Assembly: GCF_000152945.2 (NCBI RefSeq)
Contig: NC_020830.1
Span: 2,862,501 to 2,926,500 of the forward strand
Origin: Polaribacter sp. MED152
Lineage (GTDB): Bacteria > Bacteroidota > Bacteroidia > Flavobacteriales > Flavobacteriaceae
DNA: 64,000 nucleotides
Direction of reading: 5' to 3'
The notes under the pieces are model-generated. The model made no database searches. It worked only from the letters and a program-made list of their open reading frames with translations, and was not told where the DNA came from. A program made the position numbers and the translations under genes. Position 1 is the first letter of the stretch. Every line of letters starts with the position of its first letter. Positions 16,435-25,779 of the stretch are shown here, in pieces.

Positions 16435-18071
16435 GTATATTTTCTTTTTCTTAAATAGTGAAAAGACAATCCAAAAACTCCAAGAATAATTAAAGGTAAA
16501 ATTACATTTAAGAATTGCCAAAAAGTTCTTTCTTTATAGGCTTTTTGCTTGTCTAGTGTATTTATTTTCAGTGTTTTATTTCTTAAGCTAATTAAACCAG
16601 AATCATCTAACAAATAATCTACAGCATTTATTAAAAAATCTTTGTTTCCAAATTCTTGGTTTGTCCATTTATCTCTAGATAAATCTGTAGGTTTACCTTT
16701 TAAAATTTGATTTCTTGCAACATCTCCATCAGCAATTACAATCATTTTATTGTTGCTTGCCTTCTCTTTAAATAAACTTGAGTTGTAAGGTTTTATTCTG
16801 TTCTTGTATGCTGAGTTAAAATCGCCTTCTAATAAAACTGCAAAAAGCTGATTACCTGCTTTGTAATCTTCTTCAATAGGTTCTTCTGCAATAGATTGCA
16901 ATTCAATAATTGTAGGTGTACCCACTTTTCTTGTAAGTGGAGAACTTACTAAAAGCGGTGTTTTTTTTATGTTATTTTTTAAGGTGTCTATTTGGTTTGC
17001 AAATTGCAAACGAACATTGCCCACATTTTTAGTAATTGGATGATAAGGATTACCTGAAACTAACGGATGATAAAACCAATCTAAATTTTGAAATTGTGTT
17101 TGATTGCCAACAGTACCAGTTGCAAGCGCAATTTGAGCTGCATACAAATCTTTAATTAGGGTTGCGTTTATTCTTACGCCATAAGAAAACAATAAGTCTG
17201 TTAAATTTAAATCTCTTGGGTAAGCCAACATTTTTCCAGTAGCTAATAAACTATCTTGGTCTGCTTGCACATTATCTAACATCCAAAGAGTTTTACCTCC
17301 ATTTGTAATGTATTGATCTAGCGTAAATTTTTCTTGTTCTGTAAATTTCTCTGTCGGTTTTGTAATTATAGCTAAATCTACCGAAGTTAAATCTTTTAAA
17401 GTTTGCTGAGGATTTGAAGCTACTGAATCTAAAGGAAACTTAGTTAATCTGTATTTTTTTGAAACCTCACTTAAAAAACTATACTGATAAATGTCTTGCA
17501 ATTCACCATTTCCTGTAAGAAGAACTACATTTTTTTGATTTTTTTCTAGAATTCCATTTATGGCAGATAAAAAACTATATTCTAAATTTTCAATAGCTTT
17601 TTGTAATTGCTCTTCTTGACTGGCAACAATTGCAGTTGGCAATAAGGAAACTATTTTAAATTTATCATCAACACTTATTTCTGCCCAAGGAAAAATGATA
17701 GCCTCAGATAGTTTACCATCTTCTTCTACAGTAAGTTGACTTGGCATCATTCCTTTTTTGATAAGAGCTTCTCTCTGATCATCAGGATTTTCAAAATTGA
17801 TTTTAATGTTGTTGTTTTCTGCAGCTAACTCCTCTAAAAATTGCCTAGTTTCTATTTGCAGTCTTTTAAATTCCGATGGAAAATCACCTTCAAGATATAC
17901 AGTGATAAAAAGAGGTTCATTTATTTCTGATAAGATAGATTTCGTAGTTTCAGAAAGCGTATAACGTTTGTCTGCAGTTAAATCGAATCTTTTATAAATG
18001 CCTTGATTGATAAAGTTTAAAAATAGTAAAGCAACAAAAAGACCTATAATGTAGAGTGATTTCTTATTCAT
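16431..18071 (-). CDS. gldG: Gliding motility-associated ABC transporter auxiliary protein GldG
   Basis: A 546-residue protein with an N-terminal membrane anchor (residues 6-24), a large extracytoplasmic substrate-binding-like domain with LTADKRYTLSETTKSIL near the start, and a C-terminal transmembrane helix (about 515-537) before a basic tail. This is the GldG architecture. With GldF and the ATPase GldA it forms an ABC transporter first found through Flavobacterium johnsoniae gliding mutants; its transported substrate is unknown. gldA is not adjacent. It overlaps gldF by 8 nt. Confidence 0.95.
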   Translation of the reverse strand: MNKKSLYIIGLFVALLFLNFINQGIYKRFDLTADKRYTLSETTKSILSEINEPLFITVYLEGDFPSEFKRLQIETRQFLEELAAENNNIKINFENPDDQREALIKKGMMPSQLTVEEDGKLSEAIIFPWAEISVDDKFKIVSLLPTAIVASQEEQLQKAIENLEYSFLSAINGILEKNQKNVVLLTGNGELQDIYQYSFLSEVSKKYRLTKFPLDSVASNPQQTLKDLTSVDLAIITKPTEKFTEQEKFTLDQYITNGGKTLWMLDNVQADQDSLLATGKMLAYPRDLNLTDLLFSYGVRINATLIKDLYAAQIALATGTVGNQTQFQNLDWFYHPLVSGNPYHPITKNVGNVRLQFANQIDTLKNNIKKTPLLVSSPLTRKVGTPTIIELQSIAEEPIEEDYKAGNQLFAVLLEGDFNSAYKNRIKPYNSSLFKEKASNNKMIVIADGDVARNQILKGKPTDLSRDKWTNQEFGNKDFLINAVDYLLDDSGLISLRNKTLKINTLDKQKAYKERTFWQFLNVILPLIILGVFGLSFHYLRKRKYT

Positions 18072-18783
18072 TGTCTAAACGTGTTTTAGTAATGAATAAA
18101 AAGAAAAACGTAACACTTAAAAAATAAATAACATCTCTGGTGTCTATAACTCCTCTAGAAATACTTTTAAAATGTTCATTGATGCCTAATTGTTGAATTG
18201 TAAAACCATTGCTGCCAAAAGAATTTGCAATAGCATCAAAACCATAAAAAAGAATAAAGGTTATGAAAACACTTAGAATAAAGGCTACAATTTGATTTTT
18301 TGACAAGGTAGAGGTAAACAAACCAACTGCTGTATATGTTGAAGCTAAGAATAGTAAACCTAAATAAGAGCCTATGGTACTCCCAAAATCTATATTGCCA
18401 ACAGGATTTCCTAATTCGTAAACTGTAAAAATATAAGTAAATGTTGGTACAATTGCGATAATTACTAAAAGGAGTGAAGCAAAAAATTTACCCAAAACAA
18501 TTTTCCAATCAGAAATAGGATTTGTTTTTAATAATTCTATAGTTCCTGTATTGTATTCATCCGCAAAACTTTTCATAGTAATTGCAGGAATAAGAAATAA
18601 AAATACCCAAGGAGCTAGGTAAAAAAACGGAGTTACATCTGCAAAACCAGCATTTAGTATGTTAAAATCATCATTAAAAACAAATAAGAATAAACCATTT
18701 ATAAGCAAGAAAACTCCAATTACTAAATACGCAATTGGGCTTGCAAAAAATGAGGTAAATTCTTTTTTTAATATTGGATACAT
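18064..18783 (-). CDS. gldF: Gliding motility-associated ABC transporter permease GldF
   Basis: A 239-residue ABC-2 type permease with six hydrophobic segments. The N-terminus YPILKKEFTSFFASPIAYLV is diagnostic of GldF, and the loop PAITMKSFADEYNTGTIELL is the conserved ABC-2 coupling region. It forms the inner-membrane channel of the GldAFG transporter. The gene shares 1 nt with the GNAT gene upstream and 8 nt with gldG downstream, so translation is probably coupled. Confidence 0.95.
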   Translation of the reverse strand: MYPILKKEFTSFFASPIAYLVIGVFLLINGLFLFVFNDDFNILNAGFADVTPFFYLAPWVFLFLIPAITMKSFADEYNTGTIELLKTNPISDWKIVLGKFFASLLLVIIAIVPTFTYIFTVYELGNPVGNIDFGSTIGSYLGLLFLASTYTAVGLFTSTLSKNQIVAFILSVFITFILFYGFDAIANSFGSNGFTIQQLGINEHFKSISRGVIDTRDVIYFLSVTFFFLFITKTRLDNE

Positions 18784-19307
18784 TAATTGATTTCTAATTT
18801 ATAAATTCGATTAAAATCATAGGTATTACATCTTCTATTTGCTTGAAATGTAAAGTTAAATTTCTTTAACAACGCAATTGATGCTAAATTATTTTTATGA
18901 GTATAGGCTTCTATTACTTTTAAATTCAACGATGTTTTTGAAAATGCGATGACACTTTCTAAAACCTCTGTCATTATTCCTTTTTGTTGATATTCAGGCT
19001 TTAGTTTGTAACCAATTTCTGCATAATGCTTAGCTACATCAATTTTATGTAAAACTACACTGCCTATTACTTTATTTTTAAATTCAATAAGCCAAAAAAT
19101 ACGTTTTTCTTCTTTAAAAAGGTTTTTACAATCAAGAATAAATGCTTCAGCTTCTGTTAATGTTTTAATTTTTTTTGTGCCTACAAATTTATTAATTTCT
19201 TGGCTAGAACGTAATGCAAAAACAAAATTTGTATCTTCTAAGGTTGCTTCTCTAAGCGTTATTCTATTTGTTTGTAAAATTGGAATTTCCTGAAAATTGT
19301 AAATCAT
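18783..19307 (-). CDS. GNAT acetyltransferase, RimJ/RimL type
   Basis: A 174-residue RimJ/RimL-like GNAT. The opening LQTNRITLREATLEDTNFVFAL is typical, and the acetyl-CoA loop reads KPEYQQKGIMTEVL. The C-terminal signature is NLASIALLKKFNFTFQ. This subfamily acetylates protein N-termini or small amines. It lies directly before gldF with a 1-nt overlap, so it belongs to the gldFG transcription unit, but no role in gliding is implied by sequence. Confidence 0.9.
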   Translation of the reverse strand: MIYNFQEIPILQTNRITLREATLEDTNFVFALRSSQEINKFVGTKKIKTLTEAEAFILDCKNLFKEEKRIFWLIEFKNKVIGSVVLHKIDVAKHYAEIGYKLKPEYQQKGIMTEVLESVIAFSKTSLNLKVIEAYTHKNNLASIALLKKFNFTFQANRRCNTYDFNRIYKLEIN

Positions 19308-19322
19308 TTACTTTCAGTTTTA

Positions 19323-19619
19323 TTAAGGTAAACTAACGTTTTTGTTTACACTCCAAGCTTCTGGTTTATCGTTAAAATAACCTTTAGTTTGTGTCCAAGT
19401 TTCTTTAAAGAAATCAGAGTTTCTGTAATTCTCTAAATCACTTTCTTTATCCCAATAAGAGTAGGTAAAAAAGATTTCTGGGTTATTTTTATCTTGATAT
19501 AATTCTAATAGTTTACAACCAGGTGAATTTCTTATTTTAGATTTTTTCTCATCGAACATCGCCTGAAAATCGGCAATGAATTTAGAGTGTAAACTCATTT
19601 TTACAATTCGTACAAACAT
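19323..19619 (-). CDS. Antibiotic biosynthesis monooxygenase (ABM) domain protein
   Basis: A 98-residue ferredoxin-like ABM-fold protein. MFVRIVKMSLHSKFIADFQAMF and CKLLELYQDKNNPEIFFTYSYWDKESDLENYRNS show the beta-alpha-beta strand order and the Trp/Tyr-rich sheet of the family (the second stretch is residues 39-72). Small ABM proteins act as quinol or heme-type monooxygenases or are non-catalytic dimers. It lies 2 nt after the SAM hydrolase-like gene and 15 nt before the GNAT gene on the same strand. Confidence 0.85.
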   Translation of the reverse strand: MFVRIVKMSLHSKFIADFQAMFDEKKSKIRNSPGCKLLELYQDKNNPEIFFTYSYWDKESDLENYRNSDFFKETWTQTKGYFNDKPEAWSVNKNVSLP

Positions 19620-19621
19620 AA

Positions 19622-20482
19622 TTAGTTTAAGGGTGTAAATTCTGGTTTAGATTCATTGAAAAATTCAATAATTATTGGATCTCTGTAGTCCAAACCTAAT
19701 AAAGTACAAGCACCACCAACTGTATTTAAATTGCTCTTGTAAATAGCTATTTCTAAAAAGCCTGCAGAGTTAAATATAGTCAATTTTGTGCCATCAAATT
19801 GGCTGGGATTATTGGTGTTTTTAGCAGCAACCTCATTATACCTGCTAAATATTTTATCGAAAGAATATCTAGATGCATTTATTTTAAAAGCTCTTCCTTT
19901 ACCAACGTCGTTAAACATTTTTTTGCTGATGTTTGTAATTACGTTTCCATAATTATCAATATATAAAACACCACCAATAATTTGTGTCTGAATTTGGTTT
20001 ACTTTCGGCTGAATTTCTATTAACTTTTTATATTCTTTAATTTCTCTTCCTATTACTGTTAAGTTTCCACCTCTAGCAATAAAACAAGCTACTTTTACAA
20101 ATACGTCTAATACTGGAAAACTACTTTCAATACGATCGTGAATGTTAATTTCTACAATTTTAGTAGGTTGAATTTCTGAGGCTATCATAGAAATAATACC
20201 ATTATCTGGACAAACAAAGTAATGATTGTCTAATTCAATTGCAATGTGTTTATTCTCTGCACTTAGCTCAGAATCTACACCAACAATGTGTATTGTGCCT
20301 TCAGGAAAACTCTTGTAAGAATTTTTTAAAATATAGGCAGTTTCTGTAATATTAAAAGGAGAAATTTCGTGAGTAATGTCTACAATTCTAGCCTCCGCTA
20401 ATTCAGTATAAATAGCTCCTTTAACAGCACCTACAAAGTGGTCTTTAGTTCCAAAATCTGTTGTTAATGTTATAAAAGACAT
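19622..20482 (-). CDS. SAM hydroxide adenosyltransferase (DUF62 family)
   Basis: A 286-residue member of the SAM-dependent chlorinase/fluorinase-like superfamily. The N-terminal ITLTTDFGTKDHFVGAVKGAI with its conserved Asp, the VDSE segment, and YFVCPDNGI are the SAM-binding landmarks. Most members use hydroxide (water) and give adenosine and methionine; halide-using enzymes carry an extra insertion that I do not see, so hydrolase activity is expected. It heads the minus-strand run that ends with gldF and gldG. Confidence 0.9.
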   Translation of the reverse strand: MSFITLTTDFGTKDHFVGAVKGAIYTELAEARIVDITHEISPFNITETAYILKNSYKSFPEGTIHIVGVDSELSAENKHIAIELDNHYFVCPDNGIISMIASEIQPTKIVEINIHDRIESSFPVLDVFVKVACFIARGGNLTVIGREIKEYKKLIEIQPKVNQIQTQIIGGVLYIDNYGNVITNISKKMFNDVGKGRAFKINASRYSFDKIFSRYNEVAAKNTNNPSQFDGTKLTIFNSAGFLEIAIYKSNLNTVGGACTLLGLDYRDPIIIEFFNESKPEFTPLN

Positions 20483-20530
20483 TAATTATAGGTGTTAATT
20501 AAATGTGTAAAAGTTGTTAATTACTTAACG

Positions 20531-20538
20531 CAAATCTA
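20531..20538 (-). promoter_or_regulatory. Candidate -7 element of the SAM hydrolase-gldFG run
   Basis: On the minus strand this reads TAGATTTG, a full TAnnTTTG match 48 nt before the start of the SAM hydrolase gene. There is no matching -33 element at the usual distance. Confidence 0.4.
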
Positions 20539-20609
20539 ATGAATTTAGTACTTTTAATTACTACATTTAGTTTAATAATTCTTACTAACACACTAATAAA
20601 TATAATCAT

Positions 20610-21563
20610 TTGAACGAACGCATTATAGAGTTATCAGAAATAGATCCTAAAGAATTTTTTGGTACACAAAATAGCACTGTAGAACAATTAAAAAGGTATT
20701 TCCCAAAGATTAAGATTGTGGCTAGAGGTGCAAAGTTAAAAATATATGGAGAATCAGAAATTTTAGACGAATTTGAAATTCGATTTGAACGATTAGTCAA
20801 ATATTTTAACAGGTATAATAAGTTAGATGAAAATAGTATTGAACGCATTTTAACATCTACAGGCAATGAAGAAAAAACAGCTGCAGCTAAAAATAGTAAA
20901 GATGTTTTGGTGCATGGTGTTAATGGTAAATTGATTAAAGCACAAACCCAAAATCAGCGTAAAATGGTTTCGTTGATGGAAAAGAATGATATGCTTTTTG
21001 CTGTGGGCCCAGCAGGTACAGGTAAAACATATACAGCAGTTGCTTTAGCAGTGAAAGCTTTAAAAGAAAAAGAAGTTCGTAGAATTATACTTACAAGACC
21101 AGCTGTAGAGTCTGGAGAAAATTTAGGTTTTTTACCTGGAGATTTAAAAGAAAAACTAGATCCGTACATGCAACCTTTGTATGATGGATTAAGAGACATG
21201 ATTCCTCATGAAAAACTAGAATCTTACATAGAGAAAGGAATTATTCAGATAGCGCCTTTGGCTTTTATGAGAGGTAGAACTTTAGATAATGCATTTGTAA
21301 TCTTAGATGAAGCTCAAAATACAACTCATAGTCAAATGAAAATGTTTTTAACTAGAATGGGTAAAAGTGCTAAATTCATTATTACTGGAGATCCAGGTCA
21401 AATAGACTTGCCTAGAAAACAAGTTTCTGGTTTAAAAGAATCTTTATTGGCGTTAAAAGATATAGAAGGCATTGCTCATGTTTATTTAGATGATAAAGAT
21501 GTTGTAAGGCATAGGCTTGTAAAACGTATCATAAAGGCTTACAAGAGTATCGAAACTGAATAG
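20610..21563 (+). CDS. PhoH family ATPase
   Basis: A 317-residue PhoH-like P-loop protein. The start is a TTG at 20610, chosen because NERIIELSEIDPKEFFGTQN is the usual N-terminus of the family and no ATG lies close. After an N-terminal KH-like region (about 20-75), Walker A is GPAGTGKTYTAV and Walker B is FVILDEAQNT. SGLKESLLAL and VVRHRLVKRII complete the C-terminal core. PhoH/YbeZ proteins are RNA-associated ATPases linked to ribosome maturation with YbeY, and none is seen nearby. It is divergent from the SAM hydrolase gene. Confidence 0.93.
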   Translation: MNERIIELSEIDPKEFFGTQNSTVEQLKRYFPKIKIVARGAKLKIYGESEILDEFEIRFERLVKYFNRYNKLDENSIERILTSTGNEEKTAAAKNSKDVLVHGVNGKLIKAQTQNQRKMVSLMEKNDMLFAVGPAGTGKTYTAVALAVKALKEKEVRRIILTRPAVESGENLGFLPGDLKEKLDPYMQPLYDGLRDMIPHEKLESYIEKGIIQIAPLAFMRGRTLDNAFVILDEAQNTTHSQMKMFLTRMGKSAKFIITGDPGQIDLPRKQVSGLKESLLALKDIEGIAHVYLDDKDVVRHRLVKRIIKAYKSIETE

Positions 21564-21704
21564 CTTTAGCTAATTAATCTTATTTATTTTATTTCGTAAG
21601 GAAGTTTTAAAGTAAGAGACTATCAATTATGATAGTTGTATTTTTATGGTATAATTTTTGATTCAACTCAGATATAGTTTATTTTTACTATTAGGTTATT
21701 TCAT

Positions 21705-24308
21705 ATGAGGTTATTAGTACTCTTTTTACTTTTATTTTCTTCGTTTGCTTTTGCACAATGTCCACCTGCAGGTCAAGATCATTTTTTATCTTCTCAAGAA
21801 AAAATAGATGCTTTTGTTGATCAATATAGTGGTTGTGAAAGAATTGAAGGTAATGTAGATATTGTAGCTGGTTTAGTTGGTTTTGCAGATGTAGGAGAAA
21901 ACCCAACACCTATAAATGATATTACCGGTCTTTATTTTTTAAAAGTAATTAATGGAGATTTTACAATTTCTCTAGACATTACAGAGTTAGATGGTTTTAA
22001 TAATCTAACTGATGTAAATGGTCACTTCGAAATTACAAGCTCAAATACATTAACAAAGATAAGTGGTTTTAATAATCTTGTGAACGCTAAAAGTGTAACC
22101 ATTGCACTAAACCCAATTTTAACAGATGTTGGTGGTTTTAGAAAGTTAAAACGTGTTTTCGAGAGTTTAGAAATTGGGAATAGCCCAGGTATACAAACTA
22201 TTACTGGTTTTGAAAACCTACAAATTATTGGAGACGAATTAAATATTAGTAAAAATCCTGTACTTACAAGTATGCCCTCTTTTAATCAGGTAGAAAGTAT
22301 TGGAGATGATTTAAACATTACGCTTAACCCAATTTTAGAAGAGGCTATTGGTTTTGAAAAACTTGAAACCATTGGTAACGATTTAAATATAGAGAATGTT
22401 AAAATTATTAGGGGGTTTAATAAGCTAAGAACTATTGAACGTTTTTTTGACATTAGAGGAGAAGGTGTAGAGGAAGTACCAAGCTTTCCCTTACTCGAAA
22501 CTGTTGGTGCTGCATTCAGGATAGAAAATACTAGTGTTAGAAGTATGCAGGGTTATAATTCTTTAAAAAGAGTTGGAGAAAAATATTTTTTAGAAGATTG
22601 GTTTATTGTAAGTAATAATAAACTGTTAAGCAGTGTTGTTGGTTTTGGTCAGTTAGAAAAAGTAGAAGGTAATGTTGAGGTTCAAAAAAATCCTTTATTA
22701 AGCGATTGTTCTTGGCTTTGTAATATTATTAATAATGGAGAAATTACAGGCTCATTAATCATTCAAGAAAATATTGGAGATTGCATCTCAGCTATTGCAG
22801 TAATTCTAATTTGTGATGATGATTTTGATGACGATACCATTGCAAATGTAGTAGATTTAGATGATGATAATGACGGAATTTTAGATACTCTAGAAGGAAA
22901 TGCAACTAGAGATACAGATAAAGACGGGTATCCAGATTCAATGGATTTAGATAGTGACAATGATGGTTGTTTTGATGTATTAGAATCTGGTTTTGAAGAC
23001 CCTAATAATGATGGCGTTTTAGGAGATTTACCAGATGATGTAGATTTTAATGGCTTAATTATTAACGAAACTACAGGGTATACAGATCCTGCAGATAGAA
23101 ATAATAATCGATTGTATGATTTTCAAGAATTAAATATTCCTAATCCTGGTAAAAATAATATTATACAATTGTGCAAAAACTCTAATGATATTGATCTTTT
23201 TGATGTGCTTTTGGGCTCACCAGATCGTGGAGGAACATGGTCACCAGCCTTAAAATCGGGTACAGGTGTTTTTAATGTTTTAGAAGATAAAGAAGGCATT
23301 TACACTTACACGCATTCAGATCCTATTTGTGGCGATTTAAGTGCAGAAGTTAAGGTTGAATTTTCATCAGAATTAAGTCCTGGTATAAATACAGAGGTTG
23401 TTATTTGCGATGATTTGGTAGAAATAGATTTATTTAGAGCTATAGAAGGTGATCCTTCTCCAAATGGTTTTTGGTCTCCAGAACTGGCAAGTGGTACCAA
23501 TATTTATAATAAAAATTTAGATGTAGAATCAAGTTATAACTACGTGATTGTAGATAGAGAATGTGGAACTTTACAAGCCACAGTATCTCTAGTAAAATCA
23601 GAAGAACCTAACACTGGTTCAAATGGAGAATTACAAATTTGTGAATTTGCAGACTCAGTAAATTTATTCGATTATTTAAATGGTGAACCAGATGAAGATG
23701 GCTTTTGGAGTCCTGCACTACCAAATGGAGTTTTTAATCCCAGTCAAAATCCTTCAGGAATATATTCTTATACGATAGATAATGGTGTTTGTGGTAGAGC
23801 AACATCTACTGTAAACGTAGAAGTAGTTAGAAATTCACAATTAAATAATGTAAGAATTGAGGTGAACGATTTTTCGTCTACCAACAATTCTATAGAAGTA
23901 TTTGTGTTTTCTAAAAGAGCTTATGAATATTCCTTAGATGGTTTAAATTATCAATTAGATCCTTTTTTCAATAATGTAGATGGTGGTTTACAAACTGTAT
24001 ATGTTAGAGGTATTGATGGTTGTGAGTTTTATAGTGAAGAGGTTTTTGTAAAAACTTATCCTCCCTTTTTTACACCCAATAATGATGGCCAAAACGATTT
24101 TTGGCGATTGAAAGATTTTCCAGACATTGGTTATACAATTTATATTTATTCAAGGTTTGGTAGGCTCATAAAAAGTGTAAGCAGTACAACAGGCTTTTGG
24201 GATGGTAAAGAAAATGGTAAAGAAATACAATCGTCAGATTATTGGTTTAAAGTAGTAACCGAAACTGGTGAAGTATTGCATGGTAATTTTTCTTTATTAA
24301 GAAAATGA
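21705..24308 (+). CDS. Large secreted protein with L-domain-like, TSP3 and T9SS type B sorting domains
   Basis: 867 residues. Signal peptide 1-17 (FAFAQ). Residues about 60-350 hold leucine-rich, receptor L-domain-like repeats (GFNNLTDVNGHFEI, GFENLQIIGDELNI, GFEKLETIGNDLNI). Residues about 365-415 are calcium-binding thrombospondin type 3 units (DLDDDNDGILDTLE, DLDSDNDGCFDVLE). Three tandem modules of about 79 residues begin near 503, 581 and 660, each with a G-x-WSP core. From about 785 a gliding motility-associated (type B) CTD begins at FFTPNNDGQNDFW and ends GNFSLLRK. It should be exported by T9SS and displayed on the surface; its function (adhesion or recognition) is inferred only. Confidence 0.9.
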   Translation: MRLLVLFLLLFSSFAFAQCPPAGQDHFLSSQEKIDAFVDQYSGCERIEGNVDIVAGLVGFADVGENPTPINDITGLYFLKVINGDFTISLDITELDGFNNLTDVNGHFEITSSNTLTKISGFNNLVNAKSVTIALNPILTDVGGFRKLKRVFESLEIGNSPGIQTITGFENLQIIGDELNISKNPVLTSMPSFNQVESIGDDLNITLNPILEEAIGFEKLETIGNDLNIENVKIIRGFNKLRTIERFFDIRGEGVEEVPSFPLLETVGAAFRIENTSVRSMQGYNSLKRVGEKYFLEDWFIVSNNKLLSSVVGFGQLEKVEGNVEVQKNPLLSDCSWLCNIINNGEITGSLIIQENIGDCISAIAVILICDDDFDDDTIANVVDLDDDNDGILDTLEGNATRDTDKDGYPDSMDLDSDNDGCFDVLESGFEDPNNDGVLGDLPDDVDFNGLIINETTGYTDPADRNNNRLYDFQELNIPNPGKNNIIQLCKNSNDIDLFDVLLGSPDRGGTWSPALKSGTGVFNVLEDKEGIYTYTHSDPICGDLSAEVKVEFSSELSPGINTEVVICDDLVEIDLFRAIEGDPSPNGFWSPELASGTNIYNKNLDVESSYNYVIVDRECGTLQATVSLVKSEEPNTGSNGELQICEFADSVNLFDYLNGEPDEDGFWSPALPNGVFNPSQNPSGIYSYTIDNGVCGRATSTVNVEVVRNSQLNNVRIEVNDFSSTNNSIEVFVFSKRAYEYSLDGLNYQLDPFFNNVDGGLQTVYVRGIDGCEFYSEEVFVKTYPPFFTPNNDGQNDFWRLKDFPDIGYTIYIYSRFGRLIKSVSSTTGFWDGKENGKEIQSSDYWFKVVTETGEVLHGNFSLLRK

Positions 24309-24326
24309 TATCCTAAAAATTAAACT

Positions 24327-24334
24327 TATTTTTG
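24327..24334 (+). promoter_or_regulatory. Candidate -7 element of purC
   Basis: TATTTTTG matches TAnnTTTG, 18 nt before the purC start codon. No clear -33 partner is seen. It separates purC from the large T9SS gene ending 44 nt upstream. Confidence 0.4.
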
Positions 24335-24352
24335 TAGAAATATCAACACTCT

Positions 24353-25297
24353 ATGAACACAATTAACGAAACTAACTTCGAGTTTCCAGGTCAAAAATCA
24401 ATATATAAAGGTAAAGTAAGAGAAGTTTATAACATAAATGATGACCTTTTGGTTATGATTGCTACTGACAGACTTTCTGCTTTTGATGTTATTTTACCAC
24501 GTCAAATTCCATTTAAAGGTCAAATTTTAAATCAGATTGCCACTAAAATGATGAATGAGACCTCAGACATAGTGCCTAATTGGTTAATTGCAAATCCAGA
24601 TGAGAATGTTGCAGTAGGTCATTTATGCGAGCCTTTCAAAGTAGAAATGGTAATTAGAGGATATTTATCTGGGCATGCAGCTCGTGAATATAAGTTGGGT
24701 AAGCGTTTGTTGTGTGGAGTAAAGATGCCAGAGAATTTAAAGGAGAATGATAAATTTCCAACGCCTATTATTACACCATCAACCAAAGCAGATAATGGTG
24801 AGCATGATGAGGATATTTCTAGAGAAGATATTTTAGCAAACGGAATTGTATCTGAAGAAGACTACTTAATCTTAGAGGAATATACTAGGAAGTTATTTCA
24901 AAGAGGATCTGAAATTGCTGCAAAAAGAGGGTTAATTTTGGTAGATACTAAATATGAATTTGGTAAAACAAAAGAGGGTAAGATTGTTTTAATTGATGAA
25001 ATTCATACTCCAGATTCATCTCGATATTTTTACGCAGAAGGCTATCAAGAAAGACAAGATAACAATGAAGCGCAGAAACAACTTTCTAAAGAATTTGTGC
25101 GTCAATGGTTAATAGAAAACGGTTTTCAAGGCAAAGAGGGGCAAGCTATTCCAGAAATGTCTGATGAGAAAATTGTAGAAATTTCTAACAGATACATAGA
25201 GTTATATGAACAAATTACTGGAGAGCAATTTGTAAAAGCACAAACCGAAAATGTTTTAGATAGAATAGAGAAAAATGTTTTAGATTTTCTTTCTTAA
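24353..25297 (+). CDS. purC: Phosphoribosylaminoimidazole-succinocarboxamide synthase
   Basis: A 314-residue SAICAR synthase of the longer, eukaryote/Bacteroidota-like type. Landmarks are [11 protein letters not shown] (nucleotide loop), [41 protein letters not shown] and [13 protein letters not shown]. It ligates aspartate to CAIR with ATP in purine synthesis in the cytoplasm. Its TAA stop shares a nucleotide with the ATG of the next gene, so the three genes 24353-26137 are translationally coupled. No other pur gene is in the window. Confidence 0.96.
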   Translation: MNTINETNFEFPGQKSIYKGKVREVYNINDDLLVMIATDRLSAFDVILPRQIPFKGQILNQIATKMMNETSDIVPNWLIANPDENVAVGHLCEPFKVEMVIRGYLSGHAAREYKLGKRLLCGVKMPENLKENDKFPTPIITPSTKADNGEHDEDISREDILANGIVSEEDYLILEEYTRKLFQRGSEIAAKRGLILVDTKYEFGKTKEGKIVLIDEIHTPDSSRYFYAEGYQERQDNNEAQKQLSKEFVRQWLIENGFQGKEGQAIPEMSDEKIVEISNRYIELYEQITGEQFVKAQTENVLDRIEKNVLDFLS

Positions 25298-25779
25298 TGA
25301 AGGCAAGTACTATAAAACAACTTAAAGACGAATTATCTCATAAAACTGCACAAGAGCTAAAAGAATTATGCCTACAATTGGCAAGATTTAAGGTAGAGAA
25401 TAAAGAATTACTTACCTATCTTTTATTTGAAGCACAGGATGAAGATCAATACATTATAAACTGTAAAAACTTTATTGATGTACAATTTGATGAAATAGAC
25501 ACTAAGAATGCCTATTATGTGCGCAAGAAGATTCGTAAAATTTTAACCTCAGCTAAAAAGCTTATTCGATTTTCTAAGAAAAAAGATACAGAAGCAGAAA
25601 TTCTCCTTCATTTCTGTAAAAAGTTAAAGAATTACAATCCTTATTTTAAAAGAAGTAATCGATTACAAAATATTTTTCAAACGCAATTGCGAATGGCTAG
25701 TAATGCTATTTTAAAACTTCATGAAGATTTGCAGTTTGATTATCAACAAGAATTAGATAATTTATTAGGCAATGGCTAA
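25297..25779 (+). CDS. DUF6155 family protein
   Basis: A 160-residue soluble, helix-rich, very basic protein. The N-terminus STIKQLKDELSHKTAQELKELCLQLARFK resembles the DUF6155 family of Bacteroidota (residues 4-32). The rest is predicted alpha-helical with many Lys residues and no signal peptide. Function is unknown; the charge suggests nucleic-acid or ribosome contact, but that is speculation. It starts on the last base of the purC stop and overlaps the next gene by 8 nt. Confidence 0.85.
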   Translation: MKASTIKQLKDELSHKTAQELKELCLQLARFKVENKELLTYLLFEAQDEDQYIINCKNFIDVQFDEIDTKNAYYVRKKIRKILTSAKKLIRFSKKKDTEAEILLHFCKKLKNYNPYFKRSNRLQNIFQTQLRMASNAILKLHEDLQFDYQQELDNLLGNG

